This document shows positions 1-9,038 of a stretch of DNA of 53,927 nt, one piece after another. The stretch spans positions 1 to 53,927 of the forward strand of contig CAYRIX010000010.1 of assembly GCA_964424555.1 (NCBI GenBank), read 5' to 3'. Position 1 is the stretch's first letter. Each line of letters opens with the position of its first letter. The DNA is from UMGS172 sp964424555. GTDB lineage: Bacteria; Bacillota; Clostridia; Oscillospirales; Acutalibacteraceae. A program made the position numbers and the translations under genes. Below the pieces are notes generated by a model, which saw only the letters and a program-made list of their open reading frames with translations, was not told where the DNA came from and searched no databases.

Positions 1-7
1 AGAGAAC

Positions 8-50
8 AAAAAGAAACGACAATCTTCTTGTCGAAAATTGTCGTTTCTTT
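8..50 (-). terminator. Intrinsic terminator of tRNA-Gln
   Basis: A 16-bp inverted repeat (arms 8-23 and 37-52) is followed on the minus strand by a short T-rich run. It lies directly downstream of the tRNA-Gln gene. A near-identical hairpin occurs at 44177-44219 behind the displaced tRNA-Trp end, so this looks like a dispersed tRNA terminator type in this genome. Confidence 0.8.
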
Positions 51-51
51 T

Positions 52-125
52 TGGCTGAGGAATAGGGATTCGAACCCCAACAAACAGAGTCAGAGTCTGT
101 CGTGCTACCGTTACACTATTCCTCA
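52..125 (-). tRNA. tRNA-Gln (CTG anticodon)
   Basis: The minus strand folds into a complete cloverleaf. The 7-bp acceptor stem pairs TGAGGAA with TTCCTCA, the anticodon loop reads CTCTGAC (anticodon CTG, reading CAG), the T loop is TTCGAAT, the discriminator is G, and the CCA end is encoded (52-55 region). All stems are Watson-Crick paired. Confidence 0.93.
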
Positions 126-137
126 ACGGCAAGAACT

Positions 138-165
138 ATTATAACCCAAAATTTTCAAATGTCAA
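138..165 (-). promoter_or_regulatory. Sigma-A promoter of tRNA-Gln
   Basis: On the minus strand TTGACA (160-165) and TATAAT (138-143) are separated by 16 nt and sit 13 nt upstream of the tRNA 5' end. Both hexamers are perfect consensus. Confidence 0.85.
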
Positions 166-296
166 GGATTATTTTTATAAAAACATAAATTTTTTTCGAT
201 GTTTGCAGTAGAGTAAAATATAATATTTGTTTATTGCTAATTTTTATATATTGTGATAAACTTTTTAAGCAGATATCGACTTTTGAGGTGAAAACG

Positions 297-1490
297 ATGG
301 AAAAAGCATGGGATTTTATTTGGGATAACTTTTTTAGTGAAAAGACAAATCTCTTTTATGACTATATTGTGCCAGATTATAACGGTGATAAGCTTGTTGG
401 TCATTTGCCGTCAACAGATGAGATTTCCCGTCAGATACCCAACGCCTGCGGGTGGGGAACCGGTATGGAGGATTCGGTACTTTCGGCGGGATCTATGATT
501 GATGCGGTTGTTGCTCGATATAATGTGACCAAAGATGATAATATGAAGCTTCTTTCAGACAAGCTGTTCAATGGCATGATGCGTTGCGTTGTTGATCTTG
601 ATGACGGTTTTATTTCTCGTAGCGTTTCGCCAATTGACGGCAAATCCTTTTATTATGATACCTCACGTGATCAATTTACCCATTGGGTCTACGGAGCTTT
701 AAGGCTTTATAATTCAGCGCTTGCCGACAGTGAGCAGAAAGAGGCTATCAAAAAGGTCATTATCTCTGTTGCTAAACGTATGGAATGCAACGTTACTCCT
801 GAAAATAACTATAACTTTTTAAGGTATGACAGTGAGACTTCAATAGCCGGCAAAATGTGGGGCGAGCTTGGTGCTCACGAGTATATGCGTCTGCCGTTTT
901 TCTATGCGGCGGCCTGGTATGTTTCGGGTGATGAGCATTGGTACGACCTATATATCAAATACCGTGATGAAGCCTTCCAAAAACAGTCGACCTTTAACGC
1001 TGCATCCTACGGACTTCGTTGCTATCCCGTTTTGCAGATGCAATACTCTTTGCGTGGTATCTATGATATAGATACCGATCCCGAATTTCGGACAAAATGC
1101 CTCAATTTTATGCAAAGTGTTGCAGAGTATTACCAGAGTTTTGCTGTTTCTGAATCAAAGCGCATTTGTGCCGAAATAAATGAGGAGCATTACTACTATC
1201 AGTATAAGCCTTGGAACAAGGTGAAAATGCTTTATCAGGGTATCATCGGCACTCGTCCGTATTTTAATTCTGCACAGAGCGAAATGCGTGAAAACCGTGG
1301 ATTTTACCATATCCGTAATGTCGGGGAGGCAGTGTCGATTCTTGCTCTTTGTCCCGAGTTTAAAATAAGTGAAGAACAGTTCGCCGCTTTGCAAAATCTT
1401 AGTGATGCCATTGATTATACTAAGATATGCAACTATTCACCAATGCTTTTGGCCTGCGGTTGGTGGTTAGCCAAAGAGGCAAATATGTAA
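297..1490 (+). CDS. Uncharacterised protein, alpha/alpha-toroid (glycosidase-like) appearance
   Basis: 397 aa from the ATG at 297, chosen because GAGGTG lies 7 nt upstream; an in-frame start at 234 has no ribosome binding site. There is no signal peptide or membrane segment, so it is probably cytosolic. The sequence is helix-rich with many Trp/Tyr/Asp residues and repeated helical-hairpin blocks (for example GMEDSVLSAGSMIDA near residue 60). This resembles six-hairpin (alpha/alpha)6 toroid enzymes such as glycoside hydrolases and lyases. I do not recognise a named family or catalytic motif, so no substrate is assigned. It stands alone between tRNA-Gln and the convergent pyruvate kinase gene. 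Confidence 0.75.
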   Translation: MEKAWDFIWDNFFSEKTNLFYDYIVPDYNGDKLVGHLPSTDEISRQIPNACGWGTGMEDSVLSAGSMIDAVVARYNVTKDDNMKLLSDKLFNGMMRCVVDLDDGFISRSVSPIDGKSFYYDTSRDQFTHWVYGALRLYNSALADSEQKEAIKKVIISVAKRMECNVTPENNYNFLRYDSETSIAGKMWGELGAHEYMRLPFFYAAAWYVSGDEHWYDLYIKYRDEAFQKQSTFNAASYGLRCYPVLQMQYSLRGIYDIDTDPEFRTKCLNFMQSVAEYYQSFAVSESKRICAEINEEHYYYQYKPWNKVKMLYQGIIGTRPYFNSAQSEMRENRGFYHIRNVGEAVSILALCPEFKISEEQFAALQNLSDAIDYTKICNYSPMLLACGWWLAKEANM

Positions 1491-1496
1491 AAATAT

Positions 1497-1527
1497 ATGT
1501 TATGCTGAGCGTAGCGAAGCATCTTTA
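1497..1527. repeat. Solo fragment of a dispersed palindromic repeat
   Basis: This stretch, including CTGAGCGTAGCGAAGCATCT, closely matches the left inner arm of the MITE-like element at 45599-45760 (position 45629 onward). It appears to be a half copy lacking the right arm and the terminal inverted repeats. Confidence 0.55.
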
Positions 1528-1532
1528 GTATG

Positions 1533-1570
1533 AAAAAGGCTCCCCTTGATTGTCCAAGCGGAGCCTTTTC
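1533..1570. terminator. Bidirectional terminator between convergent genes
   Basis: A 10-bp stem (arm AAAAGGCTCC at 1534, partner at 1560-1569) is flanked by A and T runs on both sides. It lies between the convergent ends of the first CDS and pyruvate kinase. Confidence 0.85.
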
Positions 1571-1589
1571 GTTATATTTGTTTTTTAAT

Positions 1590-3002
1590 TTACACCGTTT
1601 CAATTTTTATAATATTCGTATTGCCTGATACGCCGTTGGTCATACCGCCCGTGAGTACAAGCTTGTCTCCGCCTTTAAGGTTGAAGGTTTCAATAGCCTT
1701 TTGCTTTGCTGTGTAAAACAGCACGTCGGTGGAATCAAAACGGTCGACCATAACGGGTGTGACACCCCAAGATAAGCCTAATTTGTACCATGTGCGTTCA
1801 TTGGTGGTGACGCCCAAAATATCAACTGGGGAGCGGAATCGGGAGACCATTCGGGCCGTCATGCCTGATATTGAGCAAACAGCAATGGTTTTGGCTTCGA
1901 TGTCAATGGCCATTCCGCAGGTGGCGTGAGATATGGCATCTACTGTATTTCTTATCTTGAATTCTGCATTTCTGAAGCGTTTAGCATAGTGGATATTTTT
2001 CTCGGTCTGTGAGGCAATACGTGCCATAGTTTCAACGCATTGCACGGGATATTTGCCTGCTGCGGTTTCGCCCGAAAGCATTATCGCACTTGTACCGTCG
2101 TATACTGCATTTGCAACATCAGATATTTCTGCTCGTGTGGGTCGGGGATTGTGTATCATCGATTCAAGCATTTCGGTTGCGGTAATAACACGTTTTCCTA
2201 AAATACGGCATTTGTTGATTATTCGCTTTTGAATGGCGGGAAGCTCCTCAAACGGCACCTCGACACCCATATCGCCTCGGCCTATCATTATGCCTGAACA
2301 TTCCTCACATATTTCTTCAATATTATCAATGCCTGACTGATTTTCGATCTTTGCAATCAGGTCGATATCATCGGCATTGTTTTCTTTTAAAAAGTTTTTG
2401 ACATCTATCAGATCCTGGCGGCAGGAAACGAACGAACAGGCAATAAAATCGACACCGTTTTGTATTCCGAAAAGTATGTCGCTTTTGTCCTGCTCACTGA
2501 GATATATCTGCTTTAAGACCTTATTGGGGAAGCTCATGCTTTTGCGGTCAGAGAGCTCACCTCCGGCTATTACCTTTGTTTTCACTTCGGTCTCGGTGGT
2601 GGAGAGCACTTGGAATATCAGAAGACCGTTGCTGAGTAATATTCGGTCACCTTTGGTCAGGTCTTTGGCTAAGCCTTGATAGGTAACTGAAACACGTTTG
2701 CTGTTTCCAACGGTATCCTCAGTAGTAAATATGAATTCATCGCCTTCGTTTAGTATTACTTTGCCGTTTTCAAAGGTTTTGATTCTATATTCAGGACCTT
2801 TTGTATCAAGCAGAATGGCTATCGGCTGCTTCATGCTGCTGCGCACCTTTTTTATCAGCTCGATTTTTTCAAGATGCTCAGCATGTGTTCCGTGTGAAAA
2901 GTTAAGCCTTGCTACGTTCATTCCTGCATTGCACATTTCGGTAAGTGTTGTTTCATTACTGCAGGCAGGACCTATAGTGCATACAATTTTTGTTTTTCTC
3001 AT
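1590..3002 (-). CDS. pyk: Pyruvate kinase
   Basis: 470 aa; converts phosphoenolpyruvate and ADP to pyruvate and ATP, the last step of glycolysis, in the cytosol. The N-terminus MRKTKIVCTIGPA is diagnostic. Substrate and metal motifs include ARLNFSHG, LLDTKGPE and the active-site segment IAKIENQSGI followed by IMIGRGDMGVE; ITATEMLESM matches the family signature. The C-terminal allosteric domain is present but the extra C-terminal PEP-utiliser-like domain found in some Bacilli is absent. The start at 3002 is set by AGGAGGT at 3007-3013; an upstream in-frame start at 3041 lies before that site and is rejected. Divergent from a LysR-type regulator gene. Confidence 0.97.
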   Translation of the reverse strand: MRKTKIVCTIGPACSNETTLTEMCNAGMNVARLNFSHGTHAEHLEKIELIKKVRSSMKQPIAILLDTKGPEYRIKTFENGKVILNEGDEFIFTTEDTVGNSKRVSVTYQGLAKDLTKGDRILLSNGLLIFQVLSTTETEVKTKVIAGGELSDRKSMSFPNKVLKQIYLSEQDKSDILFGIQNGVDFIACSFVSCRQDLIDVKNFLKENNADDIDLIAKIENQSGIDNIEEICEECSGIMIGRGDMGVEVPFEELPAIQKRIINKCRILGKRVITATEMLESMIHNPRPTRAEISDVANAVYDGTSAIMLSGETAAGKYPVQCVETMARIASQTEKNIHYAKRFRNAEFKIRNTVDAISHATCGMAIDIEAKTIAVCSISGMTARMVSRFRSPVDILGVTTNERTWYKLGLSWGVTPVMVDRFDSTDVLFYTAKQKAIETFNLKGGDKLVLTGGMTNGVSGNTNIIKIETV

Positions 3003-3094
3003 AATTACCTCCTGATTTGTGTCGAAACAAGGCCTTTGCATTACTTCGACTTACTGTGAAAGGTTTAAAATGCGTGTGTTTAGAACGATTTGTA

Positions 3095-3123
3095 ATTATA
3101 TACTATTTGTCGGCACAGTACAA
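3095..3123 (-). promoter_or_regulatory. Probable sigma-A promoter of pyk
   Basis: On the minus strand TTGTAC (3118-3123), a 17-nt spacer and a perfect TATAAT (3095-3100), about 90 nt upstream of the pyk start. Confidence 0.65.
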
Positions 3124-3167
3124 GTAAAATATGCGTTAAATTTAAACTTTGTTTACGTGTTTTACGA

Positions 3168-3196
3168 TTGACATTATAATATAATAAAGGTATAAT
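3168..3196 (+). promoter_or_regulatory. Consensus sigma-A promoter of the LysR gene
   Basis: Perfect TTGACA (3168-3173), 17-nt spacer, perfect TATAAT (3191-3196). Transcription should start near 3203, downstream of the ATG at 3200, which helps fix the real start codon at 3233. Confidence 0.85.
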
Positions 3197-3232
3197 AATA
3201 TGAATAATTCTATTATAATGGGAGGCGGCTAT

Positions 3233-4162
3233 TTGAATATTACACATTTAAAGTATGCGGTTGAGATTGAGAAGTCACGCTACCTTAACAAGGCTGCCGA
3301 TAATCTCTATATGGCTCAGCCTAATTTAAGCCGTGCATTAAAAGAGCTTGAGGATTCTGTAGGAATTACCATTTTCAAAAGAACTCCTAACGGCATGATT
3401 GTTACACCCGACGGTGAGGAGTTCCTTGAGCATGCAAAGAAAATACTCAGAGATATTGAAGAGCTTGAGGATATTTATACCAACGGTAAGCGCAATAAGG
3501 AAATTTTTTCGATTTCGGTGCCGAGAGCGACCTATATTTCTTATGCGTTTTCACGTTTTGCAGGAAAGCTGACGGCCGACCGTCAGGCTGACCTGTTTTA
3601 TAAAGAAACCAATACCATGCGTGCCATAAATAATATAATGCACGCTGATTTCAAGTTGGGCATCATCAGATATGCCTTGAATTATGAACAGTATTTCGAA
3701 GAAATGGTCAAAGAAAAGAATCTTTGTTCTGAGGAGCTGACTGAGTTCAATTATTATCTGGCTATGTCAAAAAATCATCCGCTTGCTGAGTGTGATGAGG
3801 TTGATTTTGATGATCTGTCCGAATATATTGAGATAGCTCATGCCGACCCGTATGTTCCGTCTTTGTCGGCTGCAGTTGTAAGAAAAGAAGAGCTTCCCGA
3901 TAACACCAAGCGGAGAATATTTGTTTTTGAGCGTGCAAGTCAGTTTGAATTGCTTAATATGACCGAGGGTACATTTATGTGGGTCTCTCCGTTGCCTGAA
4001 AAGCTTTTGAAGCAATACGGACTTGTACAAAAGAAGTGTGCCTGTAATCAGAAAATATATAAGGATGTTTTGATATATCCAAACAACTACAAGCTCTCAA
4101 AGCTTGATAAAATGTTTATTGAAGAGCTGAGAGATACTATTAGAGATCTTTATGGAAAGTGA
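3233..4162 (+). CDS. LysR-family transcriptional regulator
   Basis: 309 aa. An N-terminal winged helix-turn-helix (LNKAADNLYMAQPNLSRALK region) is followed by a linker helix and a periplasmic-binding-like effector domain, the usual LysR order and length. The start is taken as TTG 3233 because GGGAGG (3220-3225) sits 7 nt before it and the ATG at 3200 lies within the promoter, upstream of the predicted transcript start. The effector is unknown. The stop overlaps the next gene by 4 nt, suggesting co-transcription with the DUF1015 gene; it is also divergent from pyk, which may be a target, but nothing here proves that. Confidence 0.9.
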   Translation: MNITHLKYAVEIEKSRYLNKAADNLYMAQPNLSRALKELEDSVGITIFKRTPNGMIVTPDGEEFLEHAKKILRDIEELEDIYTNGKRNKEIFSISVPRATYISYAFSRFAGKLTADRQADLFYKETNTMRAINNIMHADFKLGIIRYALNYEQYFEEMVKEKNLCSEELTEFNYYLAMSKNHPLAECDEVDFDDLSEYIEIAHADPYVPSLSAAVVRKEELPDNTKRRIFVFERASQFELLNMTEGTFMWVSPLPEKLLKQYGLVQKKCACNQKIYKDVLIYPNNYKLSKLDKMFIEELRDTIRDLYGK

Positions 4163-5367
4163 GTTATTTTATGCAAAATATTGGTTTTTACCCTGCTGAT
4201 ATTTTATTGCCGAAGGATGGCTTTGAAAAATGGTCTGTTGTTGCCTGTGACCAGTTCACATCTGAGGTCGACTATTGGAATGCTGTTGAAGAAAAGGTGG
4301 GCGATGCTCCGTCTGCTTTGAGGATAACCCTGCCCGAGATATATCTTGAGGACGGTGATACCGAACAAAGGATAGCTGATATCAACTCCGCAATGAAGCA
4401 ATACCTTGAAAACGGAGTATTTCAAGAGTATAAAAATGCGATGATATATGTTGAGCGTACACAGAGCGACGGCACTATCCGTCACGGTATTGTTGGCGCT
4501 GTCAATTTATCAGATTATGATTACCGCAAGGGCAGTAAGGCTATGATACGTGCTACCGAGCAGACGGTGATCGAGCGTATTCCTCCGAGAGTAAAAATCA
4601 GACGTGATGCTTCGTTGGAGTTGCCGCATGTGCTGCTTCTGACCGATGATCCCAAAAGAACTGTTATAGAGCCGCTGACGGTTGTAAAAGATGAGCTTAC
4701 CGTAGTTTATGACTTCGACCTTATGCAAGGCGGCGGTCATATTACCGGATGGCTTTTAAGACCCGAGGATATTGAGCGTGTACAAAACGCATTGAATCAG
4801 CTTGTTGAGGCTTTGGAGGATAAAATGATGTTTGCTGTCGGCGACGGCAACCATTCTCTTGCGACCGCTAAGGAATGCAGCGGATTGTCTGAATCAATGC
4901 CGGCTAAATCAGCACTGGTTGAGATCGTTAATATTCATGACGATTCTATTAAGTTTGAGCCTATTTACCGTGTGCTTTTCGGTGTTGACCCTGAAAAGGT
5001 GCTTGACGACTTGAATAGAGACCTTGGCTATAACGGTGCCGACGCTCATATATTTAACTGCTGTTACGGTGAAAATGAGGTTGAATTATCATTAAAGCCT
5101 GCCTCAAAGCTACCTGTAGGAACACTTCAGGCTTGGTTAGATGATTACATAAAGGCTAATAATGTTAAAATAGACTATATCCATGGTGAGGATGTTGTAC
5201 GCTCGTTGTCGAAACAAAGCGGCAACCTCGGCTTCATCTTTGACGGAATGCGAAAGGATGAGCTATTTCCTGCAGTGCTTGGTGACGGCTCGTTGCCAAG
5301 AAAGACATTTTCTATGGGGCATGCGGCCGATAAGCGTTATTATATCGAGGCAAGAAAAATAAAGTAA
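4159..5367 (+). CDS. DUF1015 family protein
   Basis: 402 aa if it starts at GTG 4159 (overlapping the LysR stop), or four residues shorter from ATG 4171; neither site has a strong ribosome binding site. The sequence is a full-length DUF1015 member (formerly called HTH-like or SerB-linked): the N-terminal PADILLPKDGFEKWSVVACD block, central VGDGNHSLATAKE and C-terminal PKTFSMGH-like blocks are typical. In other Clostridia DUF1015 genes lie near serine biosynthesis genes, but none is here. Function unknown; the conserved DGNHS motif suggests an enzyme. Translationally coupled to the upstream regulator. Confidence 0.85.
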   Translation: MSYFMQNIGFYPADILLPKDGFEKWSVVACDQFTSEVDYWNAVEEKVGDAPSALRITLPEIYLEDGDTEQRIADINSAMKQYLENGVFQEYKNAMIYVERTQSDGTIRHGIVGAVNLSDYDYRKGSKAMIRATEQTVIERIPPRVKIRRDASLELPHVLLLTDDPKRTVIEPLTVVKDELTVVYDFDLMQGGGHITGWLLRPEDIERVQNALNQLVEALEDKMMFAVGDGNHSLATAKECSGLSESMPAKSALVEIVNIHDDSIKFEPIYRVLFGVDPEKVLDDLNRDLGYNGADAHIFNCCYGENEVELSLKPASKLPVGTLQAWLDDYIKANNVKIDYIHGEDVVRSLSKQSGNLGFIFDGMRKDELFPAVLGDGSLPRKTFSMGHAADKRYYIEARKIK

Positions 5368-5379
5368 GAGGGTGTAAGA

Positions 5380-6873
5380 ATGACCTGTGGCAATCTCAAA
5401 AGCAATAGCTTCGGATCCAAGCTTTGCGGATCGGCATTAGTTCTGCCTGCAGTTTTTGCCGCAGTGTTACTTCTCTTTTTCTTGCTTTACGATCAGTCGG
5501 CACATCTGTCGGATTATAACGGTACTGTGGCTGATGCAGTATCCTGCTTTGGGATTTTGTTTTCTTGCTGTGCGGCATATGTTTGCTATCGTAAGTGCTT
5601 GCTTGATACCAAAACAGTAGTTTTTCTTGTCATTGTCTGCGGTTTTACCTTGAGATTGGCCTATGCGTTGCGCTATGGCTACGGTGTTAATCAGCATGAT
5701 GTTGAGAGTCTCGAAAGTAGTGGCCATTTGTCCTATATCTATTCCATTGCAAACGGTCACGGATTGCCTCAGACCAACGATTGGCAGTTCAGCCACCCTC
5801 CGTTGCATCATTTTTTGTCGGCAATATCGGTAAAGCTTTCTTACCTGTTGGGATTTTCCAACGGCAGGGCATTTGAGAATATACAGCTTTTGACCGTTTT
5901 TTACTCAACAATGACTATGCTTGCAGGCTACAGATTACTGACTCTTTGCCGTGTAAAGGAAAATAACCTTATAATTTGTATGGCCTTGCTCAGCTTCCAT
6001 CCAACATTTCAAATACTGGCTGGTAGTATTAATAACGATGTTTTGACCTTGTTGCTGTCAATGTATGCTGTTGTTTATCTTTTAAAATGGTATCAAAGAC
6101 CTTCGGTAAAATACGCTCTTATTTGCGGAGCTTTTTGTGGACTGGGCATGATGACAAAGGTGTCGGCCGCACTTATTGCCGTGGTTGCCGCTGTAAGTGT
6201 AGTGATAAAATTCATTTCTTGCCGCAGGCTGAAATTCGGACAAACAGCGTTGCAGGCGGTGTGCTTTATTGCGGTGCTGTTGCCATTGGGACTGTGGCAT
6301 CCGATAAGGAATTATCTGCTGTTCCAACAGCCCTTGGGCTATGTTGCACCGATACCCGTAACCAGTGCTTTGTACACAGGTGATATCAGTTTGCTTGACC
6401 GCATTATACTGCCGTTTTCTAAAACGGCACAAGGTGTGTATGTTGATGTTTGGGAAGAGTATAATGTTTGGTTCTATACCTTAAGAAACTCATTGTTTGG
6501 TGAATATAAATTCGGCAATGAGGGTGTTGCGGCATTTCTTGTGCTTTTAAACCTCATTTTGATAGTCGTTTCACTTATAGCTTTAGTATTTTTGCTGTTT
6601 AAACGCTCGCCCAAACAGAAATGTCTGATACCTTTATTCGTACTTTATTTTGTTCAGTTGGCCTTTTTTGTTTATTTCAACCTCCGCTATCCGTTTGGAT
6701 GTACAATGGACTTTAGATATATAGTGCCGTTGCTCTTCTGCGGTGTGGTGTTTATCGGTGCTGCTGCTGAGAGGATGGGACAAAACAACTCGTCAGCGAT
6801 TAAAAATATTGCAGACGGTGTAAAATTTATATCGGTGGCATTCTGCGTTCTGTCATGTATTGTTATGTTTTGA
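5380..6873 (+). CDS. Membrane glycosyltransferase-like protein (GT-C / GT39 type)
   Basis: 497 aa, with about ten to twelve hydrophobic segments. After the first membrane segments comes a loop with GVNQHDVESLE and FSHPPLHHFL, the Asp-containing first extracytoplasmic loop and His/Pro pattern of the dolichyl-phosphate-mannose-mannosyltransferase/ArnT superfamily. These enzymes transfer a sugar from a polyprenyl-phosphate donor on the outer face of the membrane. Donor and acceptor cannot be read from sequence. It begins 12 nt after the DUF1015 stop with an AGAGGG ribosome binding site, so it is probably the last gene of the LysR-DUF1015 unit. Confidence 0.8.
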   Translation: MTCGNLKSNSFGSKLCGSALVLPAVFAAVLLLFFLLYDQSAHLSDYNGTVADAVSCFGILFSCCAAYVCYRKCLLDTKTVVFLVIVCGFTLRLAYALRYGYGVNQHDVESLESSGHLSYIYSIANGHGLPQTNDWQFSHPPLHHFLSAISVKLSYLLGFSNGRAFENIQLLTVFYSTMTMLAGYRLLTLCRVKENNLIICMALLSFHPTFQILAGSINNDVLTLLLSMYAVVYLLKWYQRPSVKYALICGAFCGLGMMTKVSAALIAVVAAVSVVIKFISCRRLKFGQTALQAVCFIAVLLPLGLWHPIRNYLLFQQPLGYVAPIPVTSALYTGDISLLDRIILPFSKTAQGVYVDVWEEYNVWFYTLRNSLFGEYKFGNEGVAAFLVLLNLILIVVSLIALVFLLFKRSPKQKCLIPLFVLYFVQLAFFVYFNLRYPFGCTMDFRYIVPLLFCGVVFIGAAAERMGQNNSSAIKNIADGVKFISVAFCVLSCIVMF

Positions 6874-6882
6874 TTTTTTTGA

Positions 6883-6911
6883 TTGTAATTAACGAGTATT
6901 TATTGTATAAT
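6883..6911 (+). promoter_or_regulatory. Sigma-A promoter of the M50-scpAB operon
   Basis: TTGTAA (6883-6888), 17-nt spacer, perfect TATAAT (6906-6911), 47 nt upstream of the M50 protease start. Confidence 0.75.
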
Positions 6912-6958
6912 TAGTATGTTGGTTTAACGATTCTTGATCTATTTTAAGGGAGATAATA

Positions 6959-7681
6959 ATGGGACTTATAGGTATTTTGCTAAACGGTAATGGATTTACT
7001 CAATCAAATATGCTGAATATTATTTCTTACTTGTTTTCGGTTGCTATCGTGCTTTTACTGGTAATGCCGTTACATGAATATGCACACGGTCTTGTCGCTA
7101 CAAAGCTTGGCGACCCTACACCAAGATGGCAGGGAAGACTTACCCTTAACCCTAAAGCTCACCTTGATTATTTGGGAATTATCTCAATGATATTTGTCGG
7201 CTTTGGTGCGGCCAGACCTGTTAGTGTTGATTCAAGATATTTTAATCATCCGAAGCGTGACATGGCCCTTGTTGCTTTTGCAGGCCCGTTATCCAATATT
7301 ATTTTTGGATTTTTAGCATGCTTTCTGTTTGTTTCCGCTGTATATATTCCTGAGTTGATTGGCTGGAATCCGACGGGTTATGTTGATATAGTTATGACGA
7401 TAATTGAATTGATACTCTATCATATTGCAAGACTTAACATCAATCTTGCAATATTTAACCTTGTTCCGATTCCGCCGCTTGACGGCTCGAAGATTTTGTT
7501 TGCTTTCTTGCCAGATCGTATATACTGGAAGCTCATGCGCTACGAACGCTATTTCTACTTTGCGTTGCTGTTCCTCATTTTTTTCAGTTCTTCATTTTCA
7601 AGCACTCTGGGAAACATGATATACGGTGTATTGAACCTGTTTGTTAAATTGTTTGTTTCGTTTTACGGATTATTTTTATGA
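6959..7681 (+). CDS. Site-2-protease family (M50) membrane metalloprotease
   Basis: 240 aa. The zinc-binding HExxH motif is HEYAH (H39, E40, H43) inside a membrane helix; the third ligand lies in the conserved NLVPIPPLDG motif near residue 165. There are about five membrane segments and no PDZ domain, matching the small stand-alone M50B group rather than RseP or SpoIVFB with CBS domains. The substrate is unknown. It is the first gene of an operon leading into scpA, an arrangement common in Clostridia. The gene starts 6 nt after GGGAGA. Confidence 0.93.
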   Translation: MGLIGILLNGNGFTQSNMLNIISYLFSVAIVLLLVMPLHEYAHGLVATKLGDPTPRWQGRLTLNPKAHLDYLGIISMIFVGFGAARPVSVDSRYFNHPKRDMALVAFAGPLSNIIFGFLACFLFVSAVYIPELIGWNPTGYVDIVMTIIELILYHIARLNINLAIFNLVPIPPLDGSKILFAFLPDRIYWKLMRYERYFYFALLFLIFFSSSFSSTLGNMIYGVLNLFVKLFVSFYGLFL

Positions 7682-7695
7682 TTTAAGGATTTGTT

Positions 7696-8406
7696 ATGGA
7701 CAAGCTTGAGTATAAATTGGACGTGTTTGAAGGTCCTTTAGACCTTCTGCTGTACCTGATTTCAAAAAATAAACTGAATATTAACGATATCCAACTGACG
7801 GTGCTTGTCGATCAGTATGTTGAATATATACGTTCAATGAATGAGCAGGATATGGATGTTGCGAGTGAGTTTATCGAAATGGCGTCACGTCTTATCTACC
7901 TTAAAACGGTCAGCCTTTTGCCTAAGCACGATGAAGCGGAGCAGCTAAAAGAGGAGCTGACTCAGGAGCTTATGGAGTACGAGCACTGCCGTAAGGTTGC
8001 AAAGCTTTTGTCTACTATGACCGATGAATTTGACACCTTTATTAAGCTACCTGAAAAGATTGAATATGATAAGACATATGTAAATGTACATGAGAAGGAG
8101 CTGATGCTTTCATCTTATATCGCCGCAATAGGTCGAGGAAAGCGCCGACTGCCTCCGCCGACTACCGTTTTCAGCAAGATTGTTGCAAGGAAGATCGTAT
8201 CGGTTTCTTCAAAAATTGTTTTTGTTATGAAGAATCTGATGCGCAGCGGTAATAAGAAGATGCGGCATTTGTTTAAAAATGCTCAAAGTCGTTCCGAGTT
8301 GGTGGCAACCTTTTTAGCCGTGCTGGAGCTTTGTAAGGCCAACCGTGTGCATCTTGACGGAGACGGAGACGACATGGAGATATCCATGGTCAGGAGGAAG
8401 AAATAA
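7696..8406 (+). CDS. scpA: Segregation and condensation protein A
   Basis: 236 aa kleisin subunit of the SMC-ScpAB condensin. The N-terminus LDVFEGPLDLLLYLISKNK is the SMC-neck-binding signature; the C-terminal winged helix binds the SMC cap. Its stop overlaps the scpB start (TAATG), so ScpA and ScpB synthesis is coupled as expected for complex partners. Confidence 0.96.
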   Translation: MDKLEYKLDVFEGPLDLLLYLISKNKLNINDIQLTVLVDQYVEYIRSMNEQDMDVASEFIEMASRLIYLKTVSLLPKHDEAEQLKEELTQELMEYEHCRKVAKLLSTMTDEFDTFIKLPEKIEYDKTYVNVHEKELMLSSYIAAIGRGKRRLPPPTTVFSKIVARKIVSVSSKIVFVMKNLMRSGNKKMRHLFKNAQSRSELVATFLAVLELCKANRVHLDGDGDDMEISMVRRKK

Positions 8407-9035
8407 TGACTGTAAACGAAATGATACCGAGCTTTGAGGCAATTCTTTTTGCCGCAGGTGAACCGGTTGAGATTGAAAAATTTTGTTCTGTTTTTGAGAC
8501 CGACGCCGAGACGGTTGAGGGTGTTATGGATATGCTGTCTGACCGTTTAGAAAATTCGGGTAGTGCCGTAAAGCTTGTTCGACTCGATTTTTCTTATCAG
8601 TTGTGCACAAAAAAAGAATATGCCGAGCATATTCGTTCGGTGCTTGACCTCAGAAGGAAGGCTCCGCTGTCTCAGGCCGCCCTTGAGGTGCTTGCGGTTA
8701 TTGCATATAACCAACCTGTTACCAAGGCATATGTCGAACAGGTCAGAGGTGTAGATTGCTCGGGTGTTGTGTCAACGCTTGTTGAAAAGGGCTTGCTGGA
8801 GGAAAAGGGAAGACTCGAGCTTCCCGGCAGACCGTTGCTCTACGGCACAACGGCTAATTTTCTGCGTTGCTTCGGTCTTAAAAATCTTGATGAACTGCCT
8901 GAGGTACCGTCGGATGATATTGTTGAGGACTCAAACGGTCAGTTAAAGATGCTGTCGACTGAGGTTTTGGAGCTTGCTCAAAAAATGAACGAGGAGGCCG
9001 ATGAATTGGCCGAAGATATTGTGACGGAGGAATAA
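8406..9035 (+). CDS. scpB: Segregation and condensation protein B
   Basis: 209 aa. Two winged-helix domains that bind ScpA as a dimer. FEAILFAAGEPVEI at the N-terminus and LSQAALEVLAVIAYNQPVTK with the following YVEQVRGVD are the family signatures. The C-terminal acidic tail (rich in Glu) is common. Translationally coupled to scpA. Confidence 0.96.
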   Translation: MTVNEMIPSFEAILFAAGEPVEIEKFCSVFETDAETVEGVMDMLSDRLENSGSAVKLVRLDFSYQLCTKKEYAEHIRSVLDLRRKAPLSQAALEVLAVIAYNQPVTKAYVEQVRGVDCSGVVSTLVEKGLLEEKGRLELPGRPLLYGTTANFLRCFGLKNLDELPEVPSDDIVEDSNGQLKMLSTEVLELAQKMNEEADELAEDIVTEE

Positions 9036-9038
9036 CCT